From positions 1 to 37,722 of the forward strand of contig JAUHYU010000049.1 of NCBI GenBank assembly GCA_030426345.1: a stretch of 37,722 bases of DNA, written 5' to 3'. Positions 26,099 through 35,074 of the stretch are shown here, one piece after another; position 1 is the first letter of the stretch; every line of letters starts with the position of its first letter. The translations under genes and the position numbers were made by a program. The notes under the pieces were generated by a model. It worked only from the letters and a program-made list of their open reading frames with translations. It was not told the origin of the DNA and searched no databases. The DNA comes from Bacteroidia bacterium. GTDB taxonomy: Bacteria; Bacteroidota; Bacteroidia; Cytophagales; Cyclobacteriaceae.

Positions 26099-27943
26099 AT
26101 GAAAATCTTCCATGTGTTTGTTTTTGTGTATGCGTTTGTGAGTTTTGACTTGTTTGCGCAGACAGGATCTGTCAACGAACCGGTGCGTTATATAGGCGGA
26201 GTCACTATTGATCCAAATGTGCATGAGGGCCGTTTGCGATATGCGATTGGAACAGAAAGCAGACAGACAATTCGGGTAAACCGGACTCATCCTGAGTTGG
26301 CAGAAGGCTATGGATGGACTTACAATCATGCTTCTAACTTAGCTTATTGGAATGGGGAATTTTATCAGCAATATCTCAGCAATCCTGTAGATGAACATAT
26401 TCCACCGGGACATACACTCCTTACGACATCCAAAGATGGTCGAAAGTGGGAAAAACCCATGGTTATTTTTCCACACTATATTCCTCCCAAAGGAGTGAAA
26501 ATTCCCGAAGGGTCAACTGGGTATATGATGCACCAACGAATGGGGTTTTATGTTTCTTCTGATAATCGACTACTCACGGTAGCCTTTTACGGACATTCTG
26601 AAGATCCTTTCATGGCTGGGGGAATTGGTCGTGTGGTTAGGGAGATTTATAAGGATGGCAGTATGGGGCCTATATATTTCATTCGGTACACCAGCCATGC
26701 CGATTGGAATGCTAACAATACCAGTTTTCCATTTTATACCGAATCAAAAGATGAAGGATTTGTAAAAATATGCAATGAGCTTTTAAACAATAAACTTATT
26801 ACACTCCAGTGGTGGGATGAGGATCGTGGGCTAGATGGGTTTTATTCTATTAAAGATGCGAGAGAGGCCATTTCCTATTATCATCGTAATGATGGCAATG
26901 TTATAGCGCTTTGGAAGCGGTCGGCAACTGCGCTTTCAGAAGATGGAGGTGTGACATTTTCTGAACCGGTAAAATCACCAACTTTAATTATGGCAGGCGG
27001 TAAAAATTGGGGTCAAAAAACTGAAGATGGTCGATATGCCATGGTGTACAATCCTATAGAAATGGACGAACATCGATATCCGCTTACGGTGATCTCAAGT
27101 GACGATGGTATTATATTCGATGATATGCTTCTAGTGCAGGGCGAAGTGCCTCCAAGAAGATTTTTTGGGAGGTGGAAAGATTATGGCCCGTGTTATGTGC
27201 GTGGCATTGTAGAGGGAAATGGTGATGCTCCTGGTGATGACATGTGGCTTTCATATAGTATGAACAAAGAAGATATTTGGGTGAGTCGAGTACCAACTCC
27301 AATCCGCTATGCGGTAAATGATGATGTAGAGGATGACTTTGAAAACATGAAAGTGGGAGAGGGGATTGTCGATTGGAACACCTATAGCCCAAAATGGGCA
27401 CCAGTGGATATTATTGAGGAAAACAATAATATTTGTGTTCAGCTAAAAGACAAAGATCCGTATGATTATGCCCGGGCGATTCGAGTCTTTGAGGAGGGTA
27501 CTCAGGTTGAATTAGAATTTAAAATTAATGTTCAACAATTATCGGAAGAGCCTTTTGACGTAGATGTTGTGGATAGATATGGGAATCGCCCTGTTCGAAT
27601 AAGTATTGATGCTCATGGAAAAATCATGGCTTTTGATGGGAGTGAGGCAAAGGTTTTGGCTTCAGCCAAAGAGAATGAATGGATTGATTTTAAAATCCAA
27701 ATCGATGCAACACCTTATGGGAAATACTCACTTTGGGTAAATGACGAAAAGTTAGCTTCTGATTTTCAATTGGCAGAAGCTGTGAAATCGGTTGAGCGAA
27801 TTTCTTTCCGAACAGGAGCATATAGAGATCTTCCCAATCGTAAATCAAATAATGAAGCAATACATCCACCACTTCCCGGTGCAGATGAGCCATCAAAAGA
27901 AGCGATTTATTACATAGATGATTTTAAAGCTAGTCATTTGTAG
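26099..27943 (+). CDS. Secreted beta-propeller plus C-terminal lectin-like domain protein
   Basis: A 614-residue exported protein (signal peptide to about residue 21, LFAQ). Residues about 25-400 form a five- or six-bladed propeller similar to sialidase and GH43-type folds, with an Asp-box-like TSKDGRKWEKP, degenerate SEDGGVTFSEP and SSDDGIIFDDM, and the conserved-looking WKDYGPCYVRGIVEGNGD. Residues about 409-614 (from VEDDFENMKVGEG to YYIDDFKAS) look like a concanavalin-type domain of the DUF1080/LamG kind, commonly a carbohydrate-binding or inserted module. It is the last gene of the four-gene run, with a 7-base gap from the TIM-barrel gene, so the two should work on the same substrate. 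The reaction is unknown. Confidence 0.78.
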   Translation: MKIFHVFVFVYAFVSFDLFAQTGSVNEPVRYIGGVTIDPNVHEGRLRYAIGTESRQTIRVNRTHPELAEGYGWTYNHASNLAYWNGEFYQQYLSNPVDEHIPPGHTLLTTSKDGRKWEKPMVIFPHYIPPKGVKIPEGSTGYMMHQRMGFYVSSDNRLLTVAFYGHSEDPFMAGGIGRVVREIYKDGSMGPIYFIRYTSHADWNANNTSFPFYTESKDEGFVKICNELLNNKLITLQWWDEDRGLDGFYSIKDAREAISYYHRNDGNVIALWKRSATALSEDGGVTFSEPVKSPTLIMAGGKNWGQKTEDGRYAMVYNPIEMDEHRYPLTVISSDDGIIFDDMLLVQGEVPPRRFFGRWKDYGPCYVRGIVEGNGDAPGDDMWLSYSMNKEDIWVSRVPTPIRYAVNDDVEDDFENMKVGEGIVDWNTYSPKWAPVDIIEENNNICVQLKDKDPYDYARAIRVFEEGTQVELEFKINVQQLSEEPFDVDVVDRYGNRPVRISIDAHGKIMAFDGSEAKVLASAKENEWIDFKIQIDATPYGKYSLWVNDEKLASDFQLAEAVKSVERISFRTGAYRDLPNRKSNNEAIHPPLPGADEPSKEAIYYIDDFKASHL

Positions 27944-28055
27944 ATAAGAGGTCTGTAAAAACCGATCTTGCACATTCTAAATTTCTGAGACGGTTATTAT
28001 TTCATTAACTATTCGTCCTTTTATTTGGCTATAAATAAGTTGACTGTTGCGTCCT

Positions 28056-29798
28056 ATGTCCATATTTAAGAAGTTATATTTTTTTAACCAAGATATACTA
28101 CCAAAATATAGTAACGAGCAAAAGCGGGTTCAAAGGTTGGAAATCATTAACCATTTCTTGGTTATAGCCCTACTTGTATTTTTCATATATGATATTGTGT
28201 TAGCCGTTTTGAAATATCAAGCGTTTACGTTTGAAAAATTTCCGGTTCTTATATTTTGGTTGCTTAGCCTGCTTTCCTTTTACCTGACCAAAAAAGGTAA
28301 ATACCTTCCTGCAAAGCTTATTGTTATATTTACCCCGCTTTTGTTTATCTCTGTTTATTCGCTTACCGGATATGTAATAGGAGAGCACTTTTTGTGGCAG
28401 CCAATTATGGTCTTGGGTATGTCCATTATCCCTTTTTTGATTTTGGATGTACAAAAGGAAAGAGTTTGGTTATTGATTGCTTTCCTTTCTTTCTTAATAT
28501 ATATTATTTTTCATGATAAACTCTTGTTGTATGGATCCGAAGAGGCATTTATTCCCGTGTTTGATAAATTAAATACTACTCCTCTTATTTATAGCATGGT
28601 AAGAATTATCGTGTTTTTTTTCCTGACTTCCATTATTTATTATTCTGTTAGGCTCAATGACAATCAACAATTGCTTAATGAAATGATTAATAGATCGCTA
28701 ATTAAAACTAGCAGCTATCTGGAGACGGTAAATTCTGAATTAGAAGCACATAGGAATGCAACGAATAATTCTGCATCACTGCTGATAATGGATGACCATC
28801 GAGATATTATTTCTGTCAACGATAGTTTTCTTTCTGTATCGGGTTTTACGATTGAAGAATTGAAAGGAATTAACTTACTGAAATTGAGTGCTGAATACAA
28901 CGATGAAAACATCTCAAATTCCATAGAAGAGGTCTTGGATACTGGAGAGGTTTGGAGGGGTGAATTGAAGATCAAGAAAAAAAACAATGAATTTTTTTGG
29001 ATGCAAGTTGCGATTTCCCCAATCAAAGATTCCGAAAAAAAGCAAAAGGGTTTTCTCTCTATCATGTTTGATATTTCCAGATTGAAAGACGATGAGGAAC
29101 GGCTTGAAAAATTGAATTTTGAGAAGGACAGGATTTTGTATGCTGTAGCTCATGATTTGAAAAACCCGTTGCTGAATTTCAAATCTCTGCTCGGTATGCT
29201 AAAATCAGGGGCATTAAGTGATAAGGATGAAGAAGAAGTTTTTCGTTTGATGACTAGGGATTGTGAACACGCTACCAATTTGATTGAAGAATTGCTGGAA
29301 ATTGGAAGGTTTGAAGATGAAGGTTTTATTCTTCAGAAGGCCCCTTCAGACTTGAATGCTTTTTTGGAAAAATCACTGAGCCAATTCAAGGAGATTGCTG
29401 ACAAAAAGAATATCTCGCTAACCAAGACTTGGGAAAACAACCTAAAACCTATCAAAATCCATGAAAAGGAATTTGACCATGTTGTTTACAACCTAATAAG
29501 TAATGCTATTAAATTTACACCTGCCGGTGGTGAAATTGAAGTTAAGACGAAAATCGTATCAGACGATAAAGTATCTATAGAAGTGTCCGACACAGGAATC
29601 GGAATATCACAAAAATTGCTACCGATTATTTTTGATAAATTTTCCAAAGCCGGAAGGATGGGGATAGAAGGGGAAAAATCCACAGGTTTGGGTATGTGGA
29701 TCGTAAAGCATATAGTGCAACTACATGACGGCGAGATAGCTGTAAGAAGCCAAGTAGACAAAGGCACAACATTCACCATCTTGTTGCCGATAGCTTAG
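28056..29798 (+). CDS. Membrane PAS sensor histidine kinase
   Basis: A 580-residue kinase. Five or six transmembrane helices (about residues 30-195) are followed by a PAS domain (about 235-340; ISVNDSFLSVSGFTIEELKG), a HisKA dimerisation domain with phospho-acceptor H366 (YAVAHDLKNPL), and a HATPase_c domain. The latter has N box NLISNAIKFTP, G1 DTGIGI and G2 STGLGMWIVKHI. The frame is open to a TTG at 28047, but the ATG at 28056 is preferred. No response regulator lies beside it, so it is an orphan kinase in this window. Its place right after the secreted glycan operon suggests, but does not prove, a role in sensing. Confidence 0.92.
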   Translation: MSIFKKLYFFNQDILPKYSNEQKRVQRLEIINHFLVIALLVFFIYDIVLAVLKYQAFTFEKFPVLIFWLLSLLSFYLTKKGKYLPAKLIVIFTPLLFISVYSLTGYVIGEHFLWQPIMVLGMSIIPFLILDVQKERVWLLIAFLSFLIYIIFHDKLLLYGSEEAFIPVFDKLNTTPLIYSMVRIIVFFFLTSIIYYSVRLNDNQQLLNEMINRSLIKTSSYLETVNSELEAHRNATNNSASLLIMDDHRDIISVNDSFLSVSGFTIEELKGINLLKLSAEYNDENISNSIEEVLDTGEVWRGELKIKKKNNEFFWMQVAISPIKDSEKKQKGFLSIMFDISRLKDDEERLEKLNFEKDRILYAVAHDLKNPLLNFKSLLGMLKSGALSDKDEEEVFRLMTRDCEHATNLIEELLEIGRFEDEGFILQKAPSDLNAFLEKSLSQFKEIADKKNISLTKTWENNLKPIKIHEKEFDHVVYNLISNAIKFTPAGGEIEVKTKIVSDDKVSIEVSDTGIGISQKLLPIIFDKFSKAGRMGIEGEKSTGLGMWIVKHIVQLHDGEIAVRSQVDKGTTFTILLPIA

Positions 29799-29813
29799 GG
29801 TGACTGGCATAAG

Positions 29814-29840
29814 TGTTCTCATGAAGAACAAAGCTTTTTT
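29814..29840 (+). terminator. Intrinsic terminator after PAS histidine kinase
   Basis: Stem TGTTCT / AGAACA (29814-29819 and 29825-29830), loop CATGA, then AAGC and a run of six T. It lies 16 bases after the kinase stop. Confidence 0.6.
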
Positions 29841-29903
29841 CAAAACTGTCTATGGGATATTTCGAAAGAAAGCTCATGGAAATTAGAAGGTTTTTGATGA
29901 GTT

Positions 29904-31667
29904 TTATCCCGTTTGCTTAGGAAGTCTCACCTCGAATTTAGAACCGGTACCCAATTCACTGTGAAGTGCGATTTTCCCATTCAATCGTTCCACAGCACGT
30001 TTTAAGATATAGAGTCCCAAGCCGGTGCCGGCAATACTATCACTTGCCCGATAAAACATATCGAATATTTTTGTCTGATATTTAGGTTCAATTCCCATGC
30101 CGTTGTCTGATGTATTTATAACAACAATTCCTTCTTCTTCGCTAATGCAAATTTTCACGTATGGGTTTTCGGCCTCTTCTCTCCAGTACTTAATACTGTT
30201 TTCAATTAAATTTTGCAAAATGGTATTTATGACAGGCCATTCAGAATGGAATTTAATGTTTGGGTCAATATTTTTAATGAAGGAGATTTTATCAAAATTT
30301 TCAAAGTGGCTGTAAGACCCAATGCAATCGTCCACAATCAGATTAAAATTAATGATTTGCCTTTCAATCTTTTGGTGGTTCATCCTAGTAAGGTTGATAA
30401 GCTCCATCACTATTTTGCTGATGCGATCAATTTGCTTTTTGTACATGCTGAAATAATTCAGCGAAACTTCATCTTTGATATCAACGGCTATCAGGTTGTT
30501 CAGCCCTTCCAATGAATTTATGGGGCCTTTCAGATCATGGGATACACGATAGAAAAACGAATCCAACTCAATATTTTTTTGCTCAATAATCTCTGTTTTT
30601 TCCCTCTGAGACTTCGCTTCCTGTTCTAGGGCATCTACCCGGGAAATGGCCTCATAGCTCTTGATTACATTTATGGTATGGGTATAAATTATGGATTCTT
30701 TTGTTTGAATATGCTTTTCCAGATACTTAAGCGCATCCTCCATCATTCCCTTTTTCTTGGCTATTTGATATAGGTTGTAGTACACTTTGTATTGGACGGC
30801 AATGATATTAATTTCCGTGGCGATGTCCAGAGCCATAATAAGAGCTGATCGCGCATTTTCTAAGTCATTCATTAGAAAGTAAAGCACCCCCAATTTATTG
30901 TATGTCATGCAGAGCCCAACTTTATCGCCCATTTCCTCATGTATTTCCTTTGATTTGAGGTAATCCATCTCTGCTTTTTCATATTCACCAGTTTTGGCAT
31001 ATACTTTCCCTCTTCCGTAGAGCGCAAAGCCCAACCCTCGCACATCATCGGTCAATCTTTTAAGTCGAATGCTTTTTTCTATCATGGCCATGGCTTCTTT
31101 GACCTTGCCCTGATTGATGTATATCCCAGAAAGAGGATTATAAGCATTCGATTCTAAGTCCACTTTTCCAATGCTAATAGCGATTTTTATACATTCCTCA
31201 TACGCATGTATAGCACTATCCGCATCACTCAAAAATTCGTAAATAGTTCCAATAGATTTAAGTACACGGGCTTCTTTAGTATAATCTTCATGTTGACGAT
31301 AGATCATTTTGCAGTCAAGTAAAAGAAGAAGGCCCTCATGAAACCTGTTCGATTTATAATAGATAGAAGCGATGTTGAACTTGGCATTAGCAATGCCAAG
31401 TTGGTCCTGATGTTTTTCAAAATAAACCAACGCTTCATTCGATAGTTTTATGGATTCCTCATACCTACATCGGATCATATAAAAAAAAGCCTGCGCGTTT
31501 ATTGCCTTGGCATACAGATTTTCATCTTCATTTTTGGCGAGGGAAATTGCTTCATCGGCCAATTCAATACTTTGGGAGAGATCATTTGTTCTAATCAGAT
31601 ACGCTTTGCTTAGGATACCCTCTACTTTTTGGGCAATAGATGAAGTTGGGCTATTTGATAAATTCAT
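29904..31667 (-). CDS. Soluble TPR-repeat sensor histidine kinase
   Basis: A 587-residue protein without a signal peptide or transmembrane helix. Residues about 8-320 are tandem TPR repeats (for example YEKAEMDYLKSKEIHEEMGD). A coiled-coil linker follows (about 340-372), then a HisKA domain with H377 (YRVSHDLKGPINSLEGL) and a HATPase_c domain (NLIENSIKYWRE; TSDNGMGIEP; GTGLGLYILKRAVE). TPRs replace the usual sensory membrane domain, so the kinase probably senses a protein partner or an internal signal. This architecture is common in Cytophagales and Flavobacteria. There is no adjacent response regulator. It is convergent with the PAS kinase and divergent from the DUF1549/DUF1553 gene. Confidence 0.92.
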   Translation of the reverse strand: MNLSNSPTSSIAQKVEGILSKAYLIRTNDLSQSIELADEAISLAKNEDENLYAKAINAQAFFYMIRCRYEESIKLSNEALVYFEKHQDQLGIANAKFNIASIYYKSNRFHEGLLLLLDCKMIYRQHEDYTKEARVLKSIGTIYEFLSDADSAIHAYEECIKIAISIGKVDLESNAYNPLSGIYINQGKVKEAMAMIEKSIRLKRLTDDVRGLGFALYGRGKVYAKTGEYEKAEMDYLKSKEIHEEMGDKVGLCMTYNKLGVLYFLMNDLENARSALIMALDIATEINIIAVQYKVYYNLYQIAKKKGMMEDALKYLEKHIQTKESIIYTHTINVIKSYEAISRVDALEQEAKSQREKTEIIEQKNIELDSFFYRVSHDLKGPINSLEGLNNLIAVDIKDEVSLNYFSMYKKQIDRISKIVMELINLTRMNHQKIERQIINFNLIVDDCIGSYSHFENFDKISFIKNIDPNIKFHSEWPVINTILQNLIENSIKYWREEAENPYVKICISEEEGIVVINTSDNGMGIEPKYQTKIFDMFYRASDSIAGTGLGLYILKRAVERLNGKIALHSELGTGSKFEVRLPKQTG

Positions 31668-31829
31668 GCAAAAAATGTATTCAAACCAAAAATAAAAATA
31701 CCATAAAAAACCAATAGTTATCTAATACTAAATGAATGAATCACATTTTCGAGGAATGTTGGTATGGATAAAACATGTCTTTGCCAAATATATCTATTGC
31801 AACCATGAGACTAAACTCTAAAAAGTAAA

Positions 31830-31858
31830 TTGGTAAAACAGAAAAATGTATAAATTTG
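31830..31858 (+). promoter_or_regulatory. Bacteroidota promoter for the 31881 gene
   Basis: TTG at 31830-31832, an 18-base spacer, and a perfect -7 element TAAATTTG (TAnnTTTG) at 31851-31858. The start codon is 22 bases downstream. This is the best promoter match in the window. Confidence 0.65.
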
Positions 31859-31880
31859 TTAATCCCCAAAAATAGAAGAC

Positions 31881-34800
31881 ATGGTTTTACGGATGTTTAA
31901 GAAGATATGGTTGCCGGCATTTACGATGATAATTGCGGGATGTAGCATCGAACTTCCGCAAGATGTCTCAGATGCATATCAGGACTTACCCGATGAGGTT
32001 AGTTTTAATATGGATGTGAAGCCAATCATTTCTGATAAATGCTACCACTGCCATGGACCTGATGTAAATACCAGAGGAGCAGAATTACGATTGGATGAAA
32101 AGGACGGGTTGTACTCCAAATCCGCCAATGGTAATTTTCCCTTTGTCCCAAAAAACTTAAACAAAAGTGAAGCCATCAATCGCATACTCAGCGATGATCC
32201 CGAATATATGATGCCACCTCCTAAATCCAACAGGGAACTTAGCAATACAGAAAAGGCGGCTTTGGTCAAGTGGGTAGAGCAAGGTGCCAAATGGAACAAA
32301 CACTGGTCATTTGTGCCATTGGCAGAAACAGAAATTCCGGAAGTAGATACCGATTGGGCCAAAGGTAATGAAATAGACCCTTTTATTTATAAAAAGCTAC
32401 AGCAAGTCGGTCTTTCACCTTCTGTACAGGCTGAGAAAAAATTGCTATTGCGCAGGGTAACTATGGATTTAACAGGCTTACCACCGACTCTGGAGGAGTT
32501 AAATGCATATATAAATGACAATTCTCCAGAAGCTTATGAAAAGGTAGTAGACAGATTGCTCAGTTCGAAAAGCTATGCCGAGCGCATGACCCTTGAATGG
32601 CTCGACCTTGCCAGATATGCCGATTCCCATGGGTTTCATTCAGACGGCCTGCGGGAAATGTGGCCTTGGCGCGATTGGGTGATCAATGCGTTTGACAATA
32701 ATATGCCTTACGACGAATTCGTGTCTGAGCAGTTGGCGGGGGATCTTATGCCAAATGCTTCCAAAGATAAAATTGTTGCCACTGCATTTAACAGAAACCA
32801 TCCGATGACTGCCGAAGGCGGGGCGATAGAAGAGGAGTTTCAGGCCGAGTATGTTTTTGATCGCACCAATACCTTTGGTACGGCTTTTTTAGGGCTTACC
32901 ATAGAATGTGCCAGGTGCCATGACCATAAGTTTGACCCAATTTCCCAAAAGGAATACTACTCGCTCACTTCTTTTTTCAACAACATAAAGGAACTGGGAA
33001 TGACAGGTGACGACGGAGACTATGGACCTTTGGTGCTTTTAAGCGATTCGGCGACGGATGAAAAAATTAAGGCTTTGGATGAGCAAATAAATGTATTGGA
33101 AAAGTCTCGTGAACTTGATGTAGCCTCTATCAATCAAATCACTGATTTTATTCATAAAAAGGGAGCAAAACCCATGACACCAATTCTCTATCATCCTTTT
33201 GACAAAACCGCGAAGGACAAAGATTCGGAATATGTGGATGGTCGTAGAAAAACAACCCTTTCGGGTGAAGTGAATTTTGTGGAAGGCATTTCTGGATTAG
33301 CTCCAAAATTTGACCATCAAGATGATGCAATTCAAATCAATGATTTTGGAAAATTTGAAAGTACAGATCAGTTTTCCATTTCACTTTGGGCCAACCCCGA
33401 ATCTCTATCAGACAAAACCAGCATCTTCATTGGCAATGCACACCAGAAAAACACCATGTTTCGGGGCTGGGATTTCTATATCGACTCGGTCGGTCACATT
33501 GCGGCAAGGTTGATCAGTGCTTTACCAAATAATTATATCCATGTGAGAACAGAGGAGAAAATTCCTGTGGGAGAATGGACGCACCTGATCTTGACCTATG
33601 ACGGTTCAGCCAAGGCCAAAGGTATCCAGTTTTATATGAATGGAAAACCATGCGAGGAACAAGTAGTATACGATCGGTTGTATAAGTCAATAATGCCCGT
33701 AAATATGGCACGAACCTTAGAAAACAGAGGGTTGAGGATGGGCAAGAGTTATCGCGCGTTTACAGGAGATAATGGGATATTTAAAGGTGTAATGGATGAA
33801 TTGGCTGTCTATGATATTTCCATTCCTGAGAATCAAATCCAATCTGTTTATTCCCAATCTTCGCAGGGCAAGAAACCTATTGTTTATGACATAGAAAATG
33901 TAAAACAGAAAAGCACTTTTACAGCACTAGCAGCACTTAGAAAAGAACGCCTCAACATGGTAGATACCATTCGGGAGTTGATGGTAATGGAAGAATTGGC
34001 CGAACCAAAACCTGCATTTATTTTGAATCGAGGAGTGTATGATCAACCATTGGAACAAGTTGAAGTTGGAACACCGGAAAAAGTCATGGATTTTTCAGGC
34101 AATTTGGCTCCTAATAGGTATGGTCTGAGCCAATGGCTTTTTGATGAGCGCAACCCACTCACTGCAAGGGTAGCAGTCAACAGATATTGGTACATGATTT
34201 TTGGAAGGGGGCTCGTTAGCACGGTAAATGATTTTGGAAATCAGGGAGCACTTCCTTCCCACCCAGAACTATTGGATTGGCTGGCGAAAAATTTCATGGA
34301 TTCCGGATGGAATGTGAAGGCATTGATGCGTCTGATGGTTACAAGCAATACATACAAGCAGTCTTCAATACCAAACGAGGAAAATCTTAAAAAGGATCCT
34401 GAAAACAAATGGCTAGCACGTGGGCCGAGCTATCGCTGGCAGGCGGAATTCATCCGCGACAATGCTTTGGCAGCGAGTGATTTGCTCAACAAATCCATCG
34501 GTGGAGAAAGTTCAAAACCCTACCAGCCTGATGGACTTTGGATTGAGCTGGGAAATTTTTCTCACTTTTTGCTGCATTACGAACGGGATGAGGATTGGAG
34601 GCAATATCGTCGAAGTATGTATACCTTTATCAGGCGGACGTCGCCACCGCCATACATGACAATCTTTGATGCTCCAAACCGCGAGGTTTGTACTGTCAAG
34701 CGAGAGAGTACAAATACACCACTTCAGGCTTTGGTATTACTTAACGACCCACAATTTGTGGAAGCATCTAGAGCACTGGCTTGGAGGTTGAAAAAGGAGG

Positions 34801-35063
34801 CCGGAGAAAAATTACAAGATCAAATCCAGCTTGGGTTTCAGCTTGTTTTGACACGTGATCCTTCCAATGAGGAATTGGATATCATGGAAGATCTATATGA
34901 TTCAGAACTTGCGGCCTTTAAATCTGTTATATCATCCGCTGGGGAATTTCTTGAGGTAGGAGATTTTACCATTAAGGAAAATTATGCATTGCCGGAACTC
35001 GCTGCTTTGACAGTAGTTTCCAATACTTTATTCAATATGGATGAAGCTTATATGAAAAGATAA
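31881..35063 (+). CDS. Haem-binding lipoprotein: cytochrome c-like, DUF1549, LamG, DUF1553
   Basis: A 1060-residue lipoprotein (lipobox IIAGC). Order: a PSCyt1-type cytochrome domain with C54-x-x-C57-H58 (CYHCH) binding haem c; DUF1549 (about 150-400), where ECARCHDHKFDP adds a second CxxCH at C343-H347; an inserted LamG-like lectin domain (about 433-657); and DUF1553 (about 713-1020). The architecture is best known from Planctomycetes and also occurs in marine Bacteroidota near sulfatases and glycosidases. Reaction unknown; haem sites suggest electron transfer or oxidation at the cell surface, and the LamG domain suggests carbohydrate contact. A perfect promoter lies upstream, and the DUF1501 gene starts 11 bases after the stop. 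A short upstream extension of the signal (second ATG at 31893) is possible. Confidence 0.93.
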   Translation: MVLRMFKKIWLPAFTMIIAGCSIELPQDVSDAYQDLPDEVSFNMDVKPIISDKCYHCHGPDVNTRGAELRLDEKDGLYSKSANGNFPFVPKNLNKSEAINRILSDDPEYMMPPPKSNRELSNTEKAALVKWVEQGAKWNKHWSFVPLAETEIPEVDTDWAKGNEIDPFIYKKLQQVGLSPSVQAEKKLLLRRVTMDLTGLPPTLEELNAYINDNSPEAYEKVVDRLLSSKSYAERMTLEWLDLARYADSHGFHSDGLREMWPWRDWVINAFDNNMPYDEFVSEQLAGDLMPNASKDKIVATAFNRNHPMTAEGGAIEEEFQAEYVFDRTNTFGTAFLGLTIECARCHDHKFDPISQKEYYSLTSFFNNIKELGMTGDDGDYGPLVLLSDSATDEKIKALDEQINVLEKSRELDVASINQITDFIHKKGAKPMTPILYHPFDKTAKDKDSEYVDGRRKTTLSGEVNFVEGISGLAPKFDHQDDAIQINDFGKFESTDQFSISLWANPESLSDKTSIFIGNAHQKNTMFRGWDFYIDSVGHIAARLISALPNNYIHVRTEEKIPVGEWTHLILTYDGSAKAKGIQFYMNGKPCEEQVVYDRLYKSIMPVNMARTLENRGLRMGKSYRAFTGDNGIFKGVMDELAVYDISIPENQIQSVYSQSSQGKKPIVYDIENVKQKSTFTALAALRKERLNMVDTIRELMVMEELAEPKPAFILNRGVYDQPLEQVEVGTPEKVMDFSGNLAPNRYGLSQWLFDERNPLTARVAVNRYWYMIFGRGLVSTVNDFGNQGALPSHPELLDWLAKNFMDSGWNVKALMRLMVTSNTYKQSSIPNEENLKKDPENKWLARGPSYRWQAEFIRDNALAASDLLNKSIGGESSKPYQPDGLWIELGNFSHFLLHYERDEDWRQYRRSMYTFIRRTSPPPYMTIFDAPNREVCTVKRESTNTPLQALVLLNDPQFVEASRALAWRLKKEAGEKLQDQIQLGFQLVLTRDPSNEELDIMEDLYDSELAAFKSVISSAGEFLEVGDFTIKENYALPELAALTVVSNTLFNMDEAYMKR

Positions 35064-35074
35064 ACACTAATGAT

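Noticed and set aside
28047-28049. TTG start for the PAS histidine kinase
   Set aside because: An ATG three codons later gives the same protein with a normal start.
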